A stretch of 64,000 bases of DNA, from positions 51,497-115,496 of the forward strand of contig JAEZCJ010000223.1 in NCBI GenBank assembly GCA_023433615.1, given 5' to 3'. The DNA is from Bacillota bacterium. GTDB lineage: Bacteria; Bacillota; Bacilli; Paenibacillales; Paenibacillaceae. Both the position numbers and the translations under genes were made by a program. The notes under the pieces are model-generated. The model saw only the letters and a program-made list of their open reading frames with translations, was not told the origin of the DNA and searched no databases. Shown here in pieces: positions 8,504-17,447 of this stretch; positions within the stretch are counted from its first letter, which is position 1, and every line of letters starts with the position of its first letter.

Positions 8504-9355
8504 ATGATGAACAATCCGGAGCAATTTTTTCGGCAATTGTCCGCGTACCAAGCGAGATTCGCGGCTCTGGCAGACGGATATGACGGAACTCTCGCGCTCA
8601 GCGCGGAACTGACGGAAGCGATCGATGCCTATTCCGCCTCTATCTTGAACGAAGGGAACGCGGAGGCATGGGATTACCTCGAACGGGAATCGTCCTCCGA
8701 GATCGCCATGCTGGCGGACAGCCTTCGGCAGACGTCCGCGCGATGCGTCGCGATCATGGAGAAGCATCGGGCCCGCCGGCTGCTGCACGGGGAAGCGGAC
8801 GGGACCGACTACTTCAGCAACATCGAGTCGTGCATCGAGCAGGAATTCGGAAGCTTCCGCGTCGCGTCGGAGTCCAAGGTGCTCATGGTCGGCTCCGGCG
8901 CATTCCCGATGACGCCCTTGTACATTGCGCGGCGTACCGGCGCGGAGGTTATCGGCATCGATATCGATGCCGAGGCGATCGAGCTGGGTCGGCAGGTCGT
9001 GGAGCGGCTGGGCAACGGGCTCCGGATTCGGCTCGGCAGCACTTTCATCGAACAGTTGGACGACATCCGGGACGTGACGCATGTCATCTTCAGCTCGACG
9101 ATTGCCGTTAAGTATGAACTGCTAGACCGGCTGCATGCGTTGACGAATCCGAACGTCGTCGTGGCGATGCGATACGGCAACGGCTGCAAATCGTTGTTCA
9201 ACTACCCCATGCTCGAGGTCGACCAGGCGAGGTGGCGTCTGGCGGAGGCGCTGCCGCATCCCGGGCAGGTATTCGACATCGCCCTGTATACGAAGGCGTC
9301 GGCCGAGCATGGTCGCGCATCCGGTTCGCCAAGGAGGCTGGCAACGACGACATGA
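8504..9355 (+). CDS. cntL: CntL-like nicotianamine-synthase family aminobutanoyltransferase
   Basis: This enzyme should transfer the aminobutyrate moiety of S-adenosylmethionine to the amino group of histidine. A Rossmann SAM site is visible at about residues 125-165 (VLMVGSGAFPMTP, then EVIGIDIDAEAIELG), the pattern of bacterial nicotianamine-synthase-like proteins. The 283-residue length fits bacterial CntL. Two ATGs are possible: 8504 is close behind GGAG (8498-8501) and 8507 has better spacing, so the protein may be one residue shorter. The stop overlaps the start of cntM as ATGA, suggesting coupled translation. Confidence 0.9.
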   Translation: MMNNPEQFFRQLSAYQARFAALADGYDGTLALSAELTEAIDAYSASILNEGNAEAWDYLERESSSEIAMLADSLRQTSARCVAIMEKHRARRLLHGEADGTDYFSNIESCIEQEFGSFRVASESKVLMVGSGAFPMTPLYIARRTGAEVIGIDIDAEAIELGRQVVERLGNGLRIRLGSTFIEQLDDIRDVTHVIFSSTIAVKYELLDRLHALTNPNVVVAMRYGNGCKSLFNYPMLEVDQARWRLAEALPHPGQVFDIALYTKASAEHGRASGSPRRLATTT

Positions 9356-10632
9356 GACGCGTGTTGATTCTGGGAACGGGACCGGCAGCGATCCAGATGG
9401 CCGTCCTGCTTAAGCAACAAATGGGCTGCGAGGTAGGTATCGTCGGACGAAAGTCCACTCGTTCCGAACCGTTCTTCGCGGCGCTGAGGGCAACCAAGCT
9501 GCGCGTGCGCGCGGATGTCCAGAACGGCAAGCATCGGCTGCTGGAGGGCGATTGCCCGATCGATCGACTCTACGAGGGTTACGGGACGATCACCGGGGAA
9601 TGGGATACCGTCATAGCGGCGGTCACGACGGACGCCTACCTCGAGGTGCTGCGGGTCATGCCGGAGGATTGTCTGAGACCGATCAGGCGTCTGATCCTGC
9701 TGTCCCCGACATTCGGATCGAATAGCATGGTGCGCAGTTATATGAAGGAACGGCAGCTCGAGGCTGAGACGATTAGCTTCTCTACCTACTTGGGCGATAC
9801 GCGCTGGACACATGCTACGCCGTCCGATCGCGTCATCACGACCGCCGTGAAGCGCAAGCTGTACATGGGCTCCACGCATGCGCATTCCCATGCGGTTACC
9901 GAGTTAGCCGCATTATACAATCGGCTGGGAATCGCCGCAGAAGTCATGCAGACCCCGCTCGAAGCCGAGTCGCGGAACATCTCGCTGTACGTCCACCCGC
10001 CGCTGTTCATGAATCCTTGCGCGTTAAGCGCCGTTTTCGGCGAAGCCGCGCACAAGCTGTTCGTCTATAAAATGTTCCCCGAGGGCCCCATCACGCAGCA
10101 CGCGATGCGCGACATGTTGGCTTACTGGAAAGAGATGACGGAGCTGGCCGAGAGGCTGGGGATCGGCGGCGTGAACCTGCTGAAGTTCATGGTGGACGAC
10201 AACTACCCCGTCCGGCCGGAGAGCCTGTCGCGAGCCGATATCGAGCGCTTCCACGAGCTTGCGCCGATCCATCAGGAGTATCTGCTCTACGTCCGCTACG
10301 CTTCGCTCCTGATCGATCCGTACTCGGAGCCGGACGAGAACGGCCGATATTTCGACTTCTCCGCCGTCCCGATCCGGCAGATCTTCGTGAACGCGAGCGG
10401 CGAGCATGACATTCCCCGCATGCCCAAGGAGGATTACTACCGGATCAAGATCATCCAGGGTATCGCAAGATTCGTCGGCGTAAGCTGTCCGACACTCGAC
10501 AGGTTCATCGAAGTCTACGAGCGCAAGCTGGCGGAAGCGGCAGGGGCGCTTCAAGGGCAACGGCTGTCGGAGGCATTCGCCGTCCGGAGCTTCGCTGAAG
10601 ATCTGCTGTTGATCTGCAAGACCTTGCAATAA
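9352..10632 (+). CDS. cntM: CntM-like opine (staphylopine-type) dehydrogenase
   Basis: A 426-residue NAD(P)H-dependent opine dehydrogenase that should reductively condense the CntL product with an alpha-keto acid, pyruvate or 2-oxoglutarate. The N-terminal Rossmann motif LILGTGPAAIQMA is at residues 5-17, and the HAHSHAV stretch at about 176-182 is a candidate active-site or metal region. I chose ATG 9352 because it overlaps the cntL stop; AAGGAGG at 9331-9337 is rather far upstream (14 bases). The frame runs open further upstream inside cntL, but that is not a likely start. Which keto acid is used cannot be settled here; Asp149 in YLGDTRW is worth aligning with characterised enzymes. Confidence 0.9.
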   Translation: MRRVLILGTGPAAIQMAVLLKQQMGCEVGIVGRKSTRSEPFFAALRATKLRVRADVQNGKHRLLEGDCPIDRLYEGYGTITGEWDTVIAAVTTDAYLEVLRVMPEDCLRPIRRLILLSPTFGSNSMVRSYMKERQLEAETISFSTYLGDTRWTHATPSDRVITTAVKRKLYMGSTHAHSHAVTELAALYNRLGIAAEVMQTPLEAESRNISLYVHPPLFMNPCALSAVFGEAAHKLFVYKMFPEGPITQHAMRDMLAYWKEMTELAERLGIGGVNLLKFMVDDNYPVRPESLSRADIERFHELAPIHQEYLLYVRYASLLIDPYSEPDENGRYFDFSAVPIRQIFVNASGEHDIPRMPKEDYYRIKIIQGIARFVGVSCPTLDRFIEVYERKLAEAAGALQGQRLSEAFAVRSFAEDLLLICKTLQ

Positions 10633-10659
10633 TACATACAACGTACAGGAGCGTGCGAC

Positions 10660-12273
10660 ATGAATCGAAGATTAATCCTATGGTTGACCGCATGGACAGC
10701 CGCAATCTTACTGCTGGCAAGCTGCAGCGCCGGCATGGGCAATACGCAAGCGGGGGAGGGGGCAACTGTACCGACAGAGCTCATTTACGCTTCCGCGAAG
10801 GACATTAACGATATGAATCCCCATCTGTACGCCGGCTCGATGCCGGCACAGGGGATGGTGTACGAATCGATGGTCGAGAACACGCCGAACGGCATCCAGC
10901 CGCTGTTGGCTGAGACGTGGGACATCTCCGAGGACGGGACCGCGTATACGTTCCATCTGCGCAAGGACGTTACCTTTCACGACGGGGAGCCGTTCAACGC
11001 CGACGCGGTGAAGCGCAATATCGAGGCCGTGCAGAGGAACAGCGCCAAGCATGCCTGGATCAAGCTGTCTACGAAAATCGTGAGCGTGGAGGCAGTGGAT
11101 ACGCATACGGTGAAGCTTGTGCTGTCAGAGCCTTACTATCCGGCACTGCTCGAACTCTCGATGACGCGCCCATTTGTGTTTCTCTCGCCGAAGGCTTTTA
11201 TCGATGGGGAGACGAAGGACGGCGTAAACGGGTATAGCGGAACGGGACCATACAAGCTCAAGGAGCATGTCGCCGACCAATATGCCGTGTTCGAAGCGAA
11301 CGAGCGGTATTGGGGCGGCGCGCCCAAGATCAAGTCGATCAAGTCGAAGGTGCTGCCGGCCGGGGAGACGACGCTGCTGGCGCTGCAGAAGGGAGAGGTC
11401 AACTTCATCTTCACGGATGACCGCGGCGCGGACAGCCTGGATGTAGAAGCGATGCAGTCCCTGGTGGACTCGGGCGGCTACCAGCTGATCCGAAGCGAGC
11501 CGATGAACACGAAAATGATCGTGGCCAACAGCAGCAGGGCGGCGAGTCCCGTGCATGAGACGGCGGTCCGCGAAGCGATCTGGCACGCGATCGATCGGGA
11601 GACGATCAGCAAGAAAATCTTCAGCGGTACGGAGACGGCGGCGGAGACGCTGTTCTCGGCGAACGTCAACTACGCGGATGTCGGGCTGAAGGCGCGCGGT
11701 TATGACTTGAAGAAGGCTGCGGAGCTGCTGGAAGCCGCCGGCTGGACGCTCGAAGGCGGGAGCGAGATTCGGACGAAGGACGGCAATCCGCTGAAGCTGG
11801 CGCTGTATTATGACGTTAACCCTTCCTCGCAGAAGACGCAGGCGGAATATATGCAGAGCAACGTCAAGAAGATCGGAATGCAGCTTACGCTAACCGGCGA
11901 AGAGTCGACCTCGATCGCCGGCAGGCGGGCATCTGGGGATTATGACCTGCTGTTCAATCAGACCTGGGGGCTGGCTTACGACCCGCAGAGCACGATCGCG
12001 GCCTTCACGTCCGAGGCATCCTACTACCATACGACGCGCGGCATCGCCCGGTCGGAGGAGCTGTATAAGCTAATCGACGACGTCATGGTGTCCAAGGACG
12101 AGGAGACGCGGAAGTCGCTGTATGCGGACATACTGACGATCGTCCATGACGAAGCGGTGTTCATTCCGCTGACGAACGGCAGCGTCACGGTCGTGGCCGA
12201 CGCGGACATGCAGGGTATCGGATTCAAGCAGACGCAGTTCGAACTGCCGTTCGAACGCATGCACTTCGAATAG
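10660..12273 (+). CDS. cntA: CntA-like metal-opine binding lipoprotein (SBP family 5)
   Basis: A 537-residue extracellular binding protein of the peptide/nickel family (SBP_bac_5). The signal peptide ends in the lipobox LLASC at about residues 18-22, so it should be lipid-anchored on the outer face of the membrane. Family landmarks include the N-terminal LAETWDISEDGTAYTFHLRKDVTFHDG block. In S. aureus the homologue captures the staphylopine-metal complex and hands it to CntBC. ATG 10660 is eight bases behind ACAGGAG. It lies 27 bases after cntM, inside the operon. Confidence 0.9.
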   Translation: MNRRLILWLTAWTAAILLLASCSAGMGNTQAGEGATVPTELIYASAKDINDMNPHLYAGSMPAQGMVYESMVENTPNGIQPLLAETWDISEDGTAYTFHLRKDVTFHDGEPFNADAVKRNIEAVQRNSAKHAWIKLSTKIVSVEAVDTHTVKLVLSEPYYPALLELSMTRPFVFLSPKAFIDGETKDGVNGYSGTGPYKLKEHVADQYAVFEANERYWGGAPKIKSIKSKVLPAGETTLLALQKGEVNFIFTDDRGADSLDVEAMQSLVDSGGYQLIRSEPMNTKMIVANSSRAASPVHETAVREAIWHAIDRETISKKIFSGTETAAETLFSANVNYADVGLKARGYDLKKAAELLEAAGWTLEGGSEIRTKDGNPLKLALYYDVNPSSQKTQAEYMQSNVKKIGMQLTLTGEESTSIAGRRASGDYDLLFNQTWGLAYDPQSTIAAFTSEASYYHTTRGIARSEELYKLIDDVMVSKDEETRKSLYADILTIVHDEAVFIPLTNGSVTVVADADMQGIGFKQTQFELPFERMHFE

Positions 12274-12283
12274 GGAATAGGGG

Positions 12284-13225
12284 ATGGGTATGCTCGGATA
12301 CATCGTCCGGAGAGTATTGGTCGCGATCCCGCTGCTCATCGTGATCTCGCTCCTCGCGTTCGCGCTGAACCAGCTCTCTTCGCAGGACCCCGCCGAGGTG
12401 GTGCTGCGAGCGCAGGAAGTGCCGGTCGTTACGCAGGAGTTGATCGCGGAGACGAGGGCGGAGTTGGGGATGGACCGCCCCTTCCTCGTCCGTTATGCCG
12501 ATTGGCTCGTGCAGAGCCTGCAGCTGGATTACGGCGATTCGTATGTCACGGGACAGCCGGTGTGGTCGATGCTGGCACCCGCTTTCATGAATACGTTCAA
12601 GCTGACGCTCGTCTCGGTCATCGCGATGATCGCGCTGTCCGTCGCTTTCGGCGCGTTCTGCGCGCTGCGGGAGGGGAGCGGGACGGACCGGTCGGTTCGA
12701 GGCGCGTTTTTCGTGCTGACGTCCCTGCCTCCTTACTTGCTGGCGACGTTCATGGTGTGGTACTTCGCGGTGAAGCTCGACTGGCTGCCGACGAGCGGCA
12801 TGGAATCGTACGCCAGCTACGTCCTGCCGGTCATCGTCATTACGGTCAGCTACGCCGGCATCTACTTCCGGATGATCCGGACCTCGATGATCGGCAACCT
12901 GCATGAAGACTACGTGCTGTACGGCCGGGCCAGCGGCTTGCCGGAGCGGATCGTGACGCGGCATCTGCTGCGCAATTCGATGCAGGTTGCGGTATCCGTG
13001 TTCGGCATGGCGATCCCGATCATCCTCGGGAGCACGGTCGTGGTGGAAAATCTGTTCGCGTGGCCGGGGCTCGGGACGCTAAGCGTGAAGGCCATCCTGA
13101 GCAGGGATCTGCCGATCATCCAGGCTTACGTCCTGGTGCTGGCGGCGGCCTTCGTATTGTTCAACGCCGTCGCGGATATCGTCAATGCGGCGTTGAACCC
13201 GAGATTAAGGGAGGATGCGAGATGA
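12284..13225 (+). CDS. cntB: CntB-like ABC permease of the metal-opine importer
   Basis: A 313-residue inner-membrane permease of the DppB/NikB type: N-terminal TM with MLGYIVRRVLVAIPLL, a long extracytoplasmic loop, then the binding-protein-dependent transport domain with the EAA-like loop (DYVLYGRASGLPERIVTRHLLRN) that contacts the ATPases. The start may be ATG 12284 or ATG 12290; both lie close behind GGGG and neither is clearly favoured. The stop overlaps cntC by ATGA at 13222-13225. It should pair with CntC to form the channel for the metal-opine complex. Confidence 0.92.
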   Translation: MGMLGYIVRRVLVAIPLLIVISLLAFALNQLSSQDPAEVVLRAQEVPVVTQELIAETRAELGMDRPFLVRYADWLVQSLQLDYGDSYVTGQPVWSMLAPAFMNTFKLTLVSVIAMIALSVAFGAFCALREGSGTDRSVRGAFFVLTSLPPYLLATFMVWYFAVKLDWLPTSGMESYASYVLPVIVITVSYAGIYFRMIRTSMIGNLHEDYVLYGRASGLPERIVTRHLLRNSMQVAVSVFGMAIPIILGSTVVVENLFAWPGLGTLSVKAILSRDLPIIQAYVLVLAAAFVLFNAVADIVNAALNPRLREDAR

Positions 13226-14118
13226 TGCTAATCAAGCGAATCTGGCAGGATAAGCTGGCGGCGGTCTCGCTATCGGTCCTTGCGATTACGCTTGGCGCCG
13301 GCCTGCTGGCTCCGTGCATCGCTCCGCATGATCCGAATGAGGTCGACATGGCGATGCGGTTCGCCTCCTATTCGTGGGAGCATCCGCTCGGCAACGATCA
13401 CTTGGGGCGCGACATCCTGTCGAGACTCATTCACGGAATCCGTCCGAGCGTGCTATGGGTGCTGGCCGCGCTGATGCTATCCGTCCTGCTGGGCGCCGTC
13501 GTCGGCTTCTTGGCCGGCTATTACCGGGGCAGAACCGATGCGGTCCTGATGCGGATCTGCGACGTAATGCTGTCGTTCCCGGGCTATGTGCTCGCGCTGG
13601 CGATCGTCGGCATGCTGGGTGCGGGGCTTACGAATATCCTGATCGCATTCGTCGCGATGAAGTGGGCCTGGTTCGCCCGCATGATCCGGACGGCCGTCAT
13701 GCAATTCGCCGAGGCCGATTACGTGAAGTTCGCCAAGGTGCTCGGCGTAGGCGACATCCGCATTATGGCGAGACATATCGTTCCGGCGGCCATGCCGGAT
13801 ATCGCGGTCATGGCCAGCAGCTCCTTCGGATCGATGATCGTGCAGATCTCCGGCCTCTCCTTCCTGGGACTCGGCATTCAGGCGCCGCAAGCGGAGTGGG
13901 GGATGATGCTGAACGAGGCTAGGGAAGCGATGTTCTCTAGACCGGAGCTGCTGCTCGCGCCCGGCCTGGCTACCGTCATCGTCGTCATGGCAGCGAATTT
14001 CGTATCTGACGCGCTGCAGACGACGCTTGATCCGAGGCTGATGACGAACGGAGGCACGAAGCGGCAGGCGGCAGCCGAGGCTTCCGCCGTGAAGCTGCAT
14101 GGCAGAGAGGTGGCTTGA
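13222..14118 (+). CDS. cntC: CntC-like ABC permease of the metal-opine importer
   Basis: The second permease, 298 residues, DppC/NikC type. Landmarks are the N-terminal TM, the NDHLGRDILSR motif typical of this family near residues 58-68, and the EAA-like loop (ADYVKFAKVLGVGDIRIMARHIVP). I place the start at ATG 13222, which overlaps the cntB stop and sits seven bases after AAGGGAGG (13207-13214). The frame is open upstream into cntB but that part reads as out-of-frame cntB. It works with CntB in zinc, nickel or cobalt opine uptake by analogy with S. aureus. Confidence 0.92.
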   Translation: MMLIKRIWQDKLAAVSLSVLAITLGAGLLAPCIAPHDPNEVDMAMRFASYSWEHPLGNDHLGRDILSRLIHGIRPSVLWVLAALMLSVLLGAVVGFLAGYYRGRTDAVLMRICDVMLSFPGYVLALAIVGMLGAGLTNILIAFVAMKWAWFARMIRTAVMQFAEADYVKFAKVLGVGDIRIMARHIVPAAMPDIAVMASSSFGSMIVQISGLSFLGLGIQAPQAEWGMMLNEAREAMFSRPELLLAPGLATVIVVMAANFVSDALQTTLDPRLMTNGGTKRQAAAEASAVKLHGREVA

Positions 14119-14124
14119 ACCGAC

Positions 14125-14934
14125 ATGAACATGCTGGAAGTATCGAACTTGCGGATATGGGACGGACGAACGGGCGAGGTGCTCGTTCAAGACAGCTCCT
14201 TCCATGTGAAGAAGGGGAGCTGCCTCGCCATCGTCGGAGAGAGCGGCAGCGGGAAGTCGCTGACCTGCAGGGCCATCCTGCGTCTGAATACGGCCGGCAC
14301 CCGGCAATCCGGCGACATCCGGCTAGGCGGCGTGAACCTGAGCGAGCTGCCGGAGCGGGAGATGCGGAAGCGGAGAGGCAAGCAGCTGTGCATGATCATG
14401 CAGCATGGCATGCGCGCTTTCGATCCCTCCTCCGTGATCGGGGTCCATCTTCGGGAGACGCTGCGCGAGCACTACGGCTGGAGCAAGAGCGTCGTCACGG
14501 AGAAGATGAGCGCGGCCATGAACAGCGTCATGCTGAAGGACCCGGTCGCGGTCATGAACAAGTATCCGCATCAGCTGTCGGGCGGGATGCTGCAGCGGGT
14601 CATGATCGCGCTGGCGCTCGTCCTGGAGCCGGACGTCATCATCGCGGACGAACCGACGACCGCGCTCGATACGATCTCGCAATACGAAGCGGCGGAGCAA
14701 CTGATTCAGCTGAGAGCTAGAATGGGCTGCTCGATGATTCTCGTATCGCATGACATGGGCGTCGTGAGCCGCATCGCGGACGAGGTGCTGGTCATGCAGG
14801 ACGGGACAATCGTCGAGCGCGGCTCGACCCAGGCGATTCTCGCGCACGCGCAGCATGCGCATACCCGCTATCTGTTGGCGGCGAAGCAGGCGATCGGCCA
14901 GCATTACCGGAAGATTATGGAGGGGGCAGGGTGA
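14125..14934 (+). CDS. cntD: CntD-like ABC transporter ATPase
   Basis: A 269-residue ATPase of the oligopeptide/nickel family that energises CntBC. Walker A is GESGSGKS (residues 39-46), the signature is QLSGGML, Walker B is DVIIADEPTTALD and the switch histidine is in LVSHDMG. It starts seven bases after cntC and overlaps cntF through GTGA at 14931-14934. The two ATPases CntD and CntF form the heterodimer typical of this family. Confidence 0.92.
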   Translation: MNMLEVSNLRIWDGRTGEVLVQDSSFHVKKGSCLAIVGESGSGKSLTCRAILRLNTAGTRQSGDIRLGGVNLSELPEREMRKRRGKQLCMIMQHGMRAFDPSSVIGVHLRETLREHYGWSKSVVTEKMSAAMNSVMLKDPVAVMNKYPHQLSGGMLQRVMIALALVLEPDVIIADEPTTALDTISQYEAAEQLIQLRARMGCSMILVSHDMGVVSRIADEVLVMQDGTIVERGSTQAILAHAQHAHTRYLLAAKQAIGQHYRKIMEGAG

Positions 14935-15686
14935 GCATGGTGCTGCTAAGCGTGAACGGCGTAGCCATAAGCTACCGCCAGGGCCGATTATTCTCCGGCG
15001 CCCGCCGGCAGGTGCTGGAGAACGTCAGCTTCGAGCTGCGGCAAGGGGAATGCCTCGGCATTATCGGCGAGAGCGGCAGCGGCAAGTCGACACTCGGCCG
15101 GCTCTTGCTCGGCATCGAGCGGCCGGACAAGGGCACGGTGCTGTTCGAGGGCAAGCCGGTGGCGGACCGCAGCGCAAGAATGGGCGACATCAGCGCCGTG
15201 TTCCAGGACTATACGTCGTCGATCAACCCGTTCCGCACCGTGGAGCAGGCGATCAGGGAGCCGCTGCGCCTGAAGCGAATCGAAGGAGCGGAAGCGGACG
15301 GCAAGATCGATCAGCTCCTCGTTCAGGCTGGACTCGATCCATCCTATCGGCCTAAGTATCCGCATGAGCTGTCGGGCGGGGAGGCGCAGCGGGTGTGCAT
15401 CGCCAGAGCCGTCGCGACGGAGCCCAAGTGCCTCGTGCTCGATGAGGCAATCAGTTCCCTGGACGGCTCTGTCCAGGTGCAGGTACTGGAGCTGCTGAAG
15501 CGCTTGCGGCGCATATACGGCATGGGCGCGATTTTCATCACGCATGACATCCAGGCAGCGGCCTATATCTGCGATCGCGTCATGATTATCCGCGGCGGTC
15601 GGATCGAAGAGACGGTCGACGTCGGCGAGCTGCGGAACGTGCAATCCGCTTATGCCAGGCAGCTGCTGCAGGCGGTCATAACGTGA
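14931..15686 (+). CDS. cntF: CntF-like ABC transporter ATPase
   Basis: The second ATPase, 251 residues. Walker A GESGSGKS is at about residues 46-53, signature ELSGGEAQR, Walker B KCLVLDEAISSLD (Ala and Ile replace the usual Pro and Thr of DEPTS) and switch histidine in FITHDIQ. GGAGGGGG at 14919-14926 is four bases from GTG 14931 and ten from ATG 14937, so either could start the protein. It overlaps the cntD stop. In S. aureus CntD and CntF are both needed for staphylopine-metal import. Confidence 0.9.
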   Translation: MSMVLLSVNGVAISYRQGRLFSGARRQVLENVSFELRQGECLGIIGESGSGKSTLGRLLLGIERPDKGTVLFEGKPVADRSARMGDISAVFQDYTSSINPFRTVEQAIREPLRLKRIEGAEADGKIDQLLVQAGLDPSYRPKYPHELSGGEAQRVCIARAVATEPKCLVLDEAISSLDGSVQVQVLELLKRLRRIYGMGAIFITHDIQAAAYICDRVMIIRGGRIEETVDVGELRNVQSAYARQLLQAVIT

Positions 15687-15717
15687 TGGGCGCTCAGGTT
15701 GAAAGGGGCAGAGGTAC

Positions 15718-16920
15718 GTGAGAGGAGCGCTGTCATGGCCCTATTTGCAATTATACTTATTGACGTTATTTTATTTTAGCGCCAACTCGATCCTGAATGT
15801 CGTCATTCCGCTGCGCGGAGAGTCGCTCGGCGCCTCGAACGCGACGGTCGGCATGATTATGGGAAGTTATCTGCTGACGACGATGCTGCTTCGGCCTTGG
15901 GCAGGTCAGGTGATCCATAAGCATGGGCCGATCAAAGTGCTGCGCGCGATTCTCGCCGTGAATGGGCTCGCGCTCATTCTGTACGCGTTCACCGGTCTGG
16001 AGGGGTATCTCGCAGCTCGCATGCTGCAGGGCGCATGCACCGCGTTCTTCTCGATGGCGCTGCAGCTCGGCATCATCGACGCGCTGCCGGAGAAGGACCG
16101 GTCGCAAGGGATCTCGATGTATTCGTTATGCTCCTATCTGCCGGGCATCCTGGGTCCTTTGCTGGCGGTCGGCATCTGGCAGGCGGGGGAAATGGATTAT
16201 TTTGCGATTACGATGATTGCCATTGCGGTCGTAACCGGCATCGTCGGTTACGGCGCCAAGATGGTCCCTCGGGAGACCGTGCCGCCGGAACCCGGCCAGC
16301 CGGGGCAGGCCGGCGCGATGCTCCGATCGTTCGGCCAGTATGTCAAGAATCCGCACCTGTTCCGATGCAGCCTGCTGATGCTCACCGCTTCCGTCGTATT
16401 CGGGTCGGCGACGACGTTCATTCCGCTCTATGCCGATGAAATCGATGGAGGGAGCGCGGCCGTCTATCTGATGGGCCAGGCCGGTATCGTCGTTGCGTCG
16501 CGGTTCGCGCTTCGCAAGCACATCCCATCGGACGGCAAATGGCACGCGGGTTATATGATGGGCATCATGGCCATGCTCGCGGCAGCGGCGGCGAGCGTCG
16601 GTCATGCGAGCGCAGGCGGCGCGGCGTTCTTCTACGCGGGAGCCGTGCTGATGGGGCTTGCCCAGGCGCTGCTCTATCCGACGCTCACGACGTATCTGAC
16701 CTTCGTGCTTCCTGCGGCAGGCCGCAACGTGCTCCTCGGCCTATTCATCGCGACGGCGGATCTGGGCGTCTCGCTCGGCGGCATCCTGATGGGACCGCTC
16801 GCGGATCTGTGTTCCTATTCCGCGATGTTCATGATCTGCGCGGTGCTCGGCGCGTTGATGGTCGGCGCTGCTTACGGCAGCAGAAGGCAAGAGCGGGTAA
16901 CGGCCCGGCATGGCGAATAG
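15718..16920 (+). CDS. cntE: CntE-like MFS exporter of the opine metallophore
   Basis: A 400-residue major facilitator with about 12 TM segments. It begins near ALSWPYLQLYLLTLFYFSAN and has the loop 2-3 motif in altered form (LLRPWAGQVIHKHGPI). As the last gene of the cnt operon it should export the newly made apo-metallophore, as CntE does in S. aureus. The start is GTG 15718, nine bases after AAAGGGG (15702-15708); no better ATG exists before the first TM. There is a 31-base gap after cntF and no clear terminator downstream. Confidence 0.85.
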   Translation: MRGALSWPYLQLYLLTLFYFSANSILNVVIPLRGESLGASNATVGMIMGSYLLTTMLLRPWAGQVIHKHGPIKVLRAILAVNGLALILYAFTGLEGYLAARMLQGACTAFFSMALQLGIIDALPEKDRSQGISMYSLCSYLPGILGPLLAVGIWQAGEMDYFAITMIAIAVVTGIVGYGAKMVPRETVPPEPGQPGQAGAMLRSFGQYVKNPHLFRCSLLMLTASVVFGSATTFIPLYADEIDGGSAAVYLMGQAGIVVASRFALRKHIPSDGKWHAGYMMGIMAMLAAAAASVGHASAGGAAFFYAGAVLMGLAQALLYPTLTTYLTFVLPAAGRNVLLGLFIATADLGVSLGGILMGPLADLCSYSAMFMICAVLGALMVGAAYGSRRQERVTARHGE

Positions 16921-16967
16921 CTGTGCCGGGCTGTTCGGTTGTTCTGCCTGCTCCATGGTTGAAGGAA

Positions 16968-17029
16968 TTGACAGTGTGTGGCGTGACATGGTACACTCCA
17001 ATCACGGTGTATGGTGAGTTATCATACAC
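16968..17029 (+). promoter_or_regulatory. Promoter with two YtrA-type GntR operators
   Basis: TTGACA at 16968-16973 and TACACT at 16992-16997 form a sigma-A promoter with an 18-base spacer. Two inverted repeats of the YtrA type (AGTGTA-N13-TACACT in B. subtilis) are visible. Site 1 is AGTGTG (16973-16978)-N13-TACACT (16992-16997), covering the spacer and -10. Site 2 is GTGTA (17007-17011)-N13-TACAC (17025-17029). The decamer CCAATCACGG also repeats at 16998 and 17031, 33 bases apart. Autorepression by the adjacent GntR protein is the natural reading. Confidence 0.82.
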
Positions 17030-17054
17030 ACCAATCACGGAAAGAGGGTCCGTT

Positions 17055-17447
17055 ATGAACGATTCGACCGCGAACATGCTTCGACCCGATAAGTTCCGCA
17101 TCGACCCTTCCCGCCCGCTCTACGAGCAGTACGTCGAGCAGCTCCGTGCCCGCATTGCCTGCGGCCAGCTGGAGCCCGGCACGCGGATGCCGTCCGTGCG
17201 CGATTTTGCGGCCGTCATGCGCATGAATCCGACGACGGCATCCCGCACCTATCAAGAGCTGGAGAGGGAGAGCCTGCTGGAGACGTTCAGGGGGCAGGGG
17301 ACCTTCGTCACGCGCGATACGGGACAGATCGAGTCGGCGCGCCGAGCGATCGCCCGCGCAGCGGTGAAGCAGATGGAAGAAGTGGCGGAATCGCTCGGAC
17401 TTGGCGTTCGGGAGCTTCTGGATCTAGCGGAATGGGAGGAGTCATAG
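17055..17447 (+). CDS. GntR family regulator, YtrA subfamily
   Basis: A 130-residue repressor. The winged helix of the GntR family occupies about residues 18-86 (PLYEQYVEQLRARI, then TRMPSVRDFAAVMRMNPTTASRTYQEL and GQGTFV). Only about 40 residues follow, the short effector and dimer helix pair of the YtrA subfamily, which lacks a true ligand domain. ATG 17055 follows AAGAGGG at 17042-17048; upstream in-frame extension runs through the operators and is not coding. It directly precedes the ABC transporter it should control. YtrA of B. subtilis responds to cell-wall antibiotics; that the trigger is the same here is not shown. Confidence 0.9.
   Translation: MNDSTANMLRPDKFRIDPSRPLYEQYVEQLRARIACGQLEPGTRMPSVRDFAAVMRMNPTTASRTYQELERESLLETFRGQGTFVTRDTGQIESARRAIARAAVKQMEEVAESLGLGVRELLDLAEWEES

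Noticed and set aside
7547..9082. 511-codon open frame on the minus strand across cntK and cntL
   Set aside because: It is antisense to two well supported enzymes, has no recognisable domain or ribosome binding site, and reflects GC-rich codon bias.
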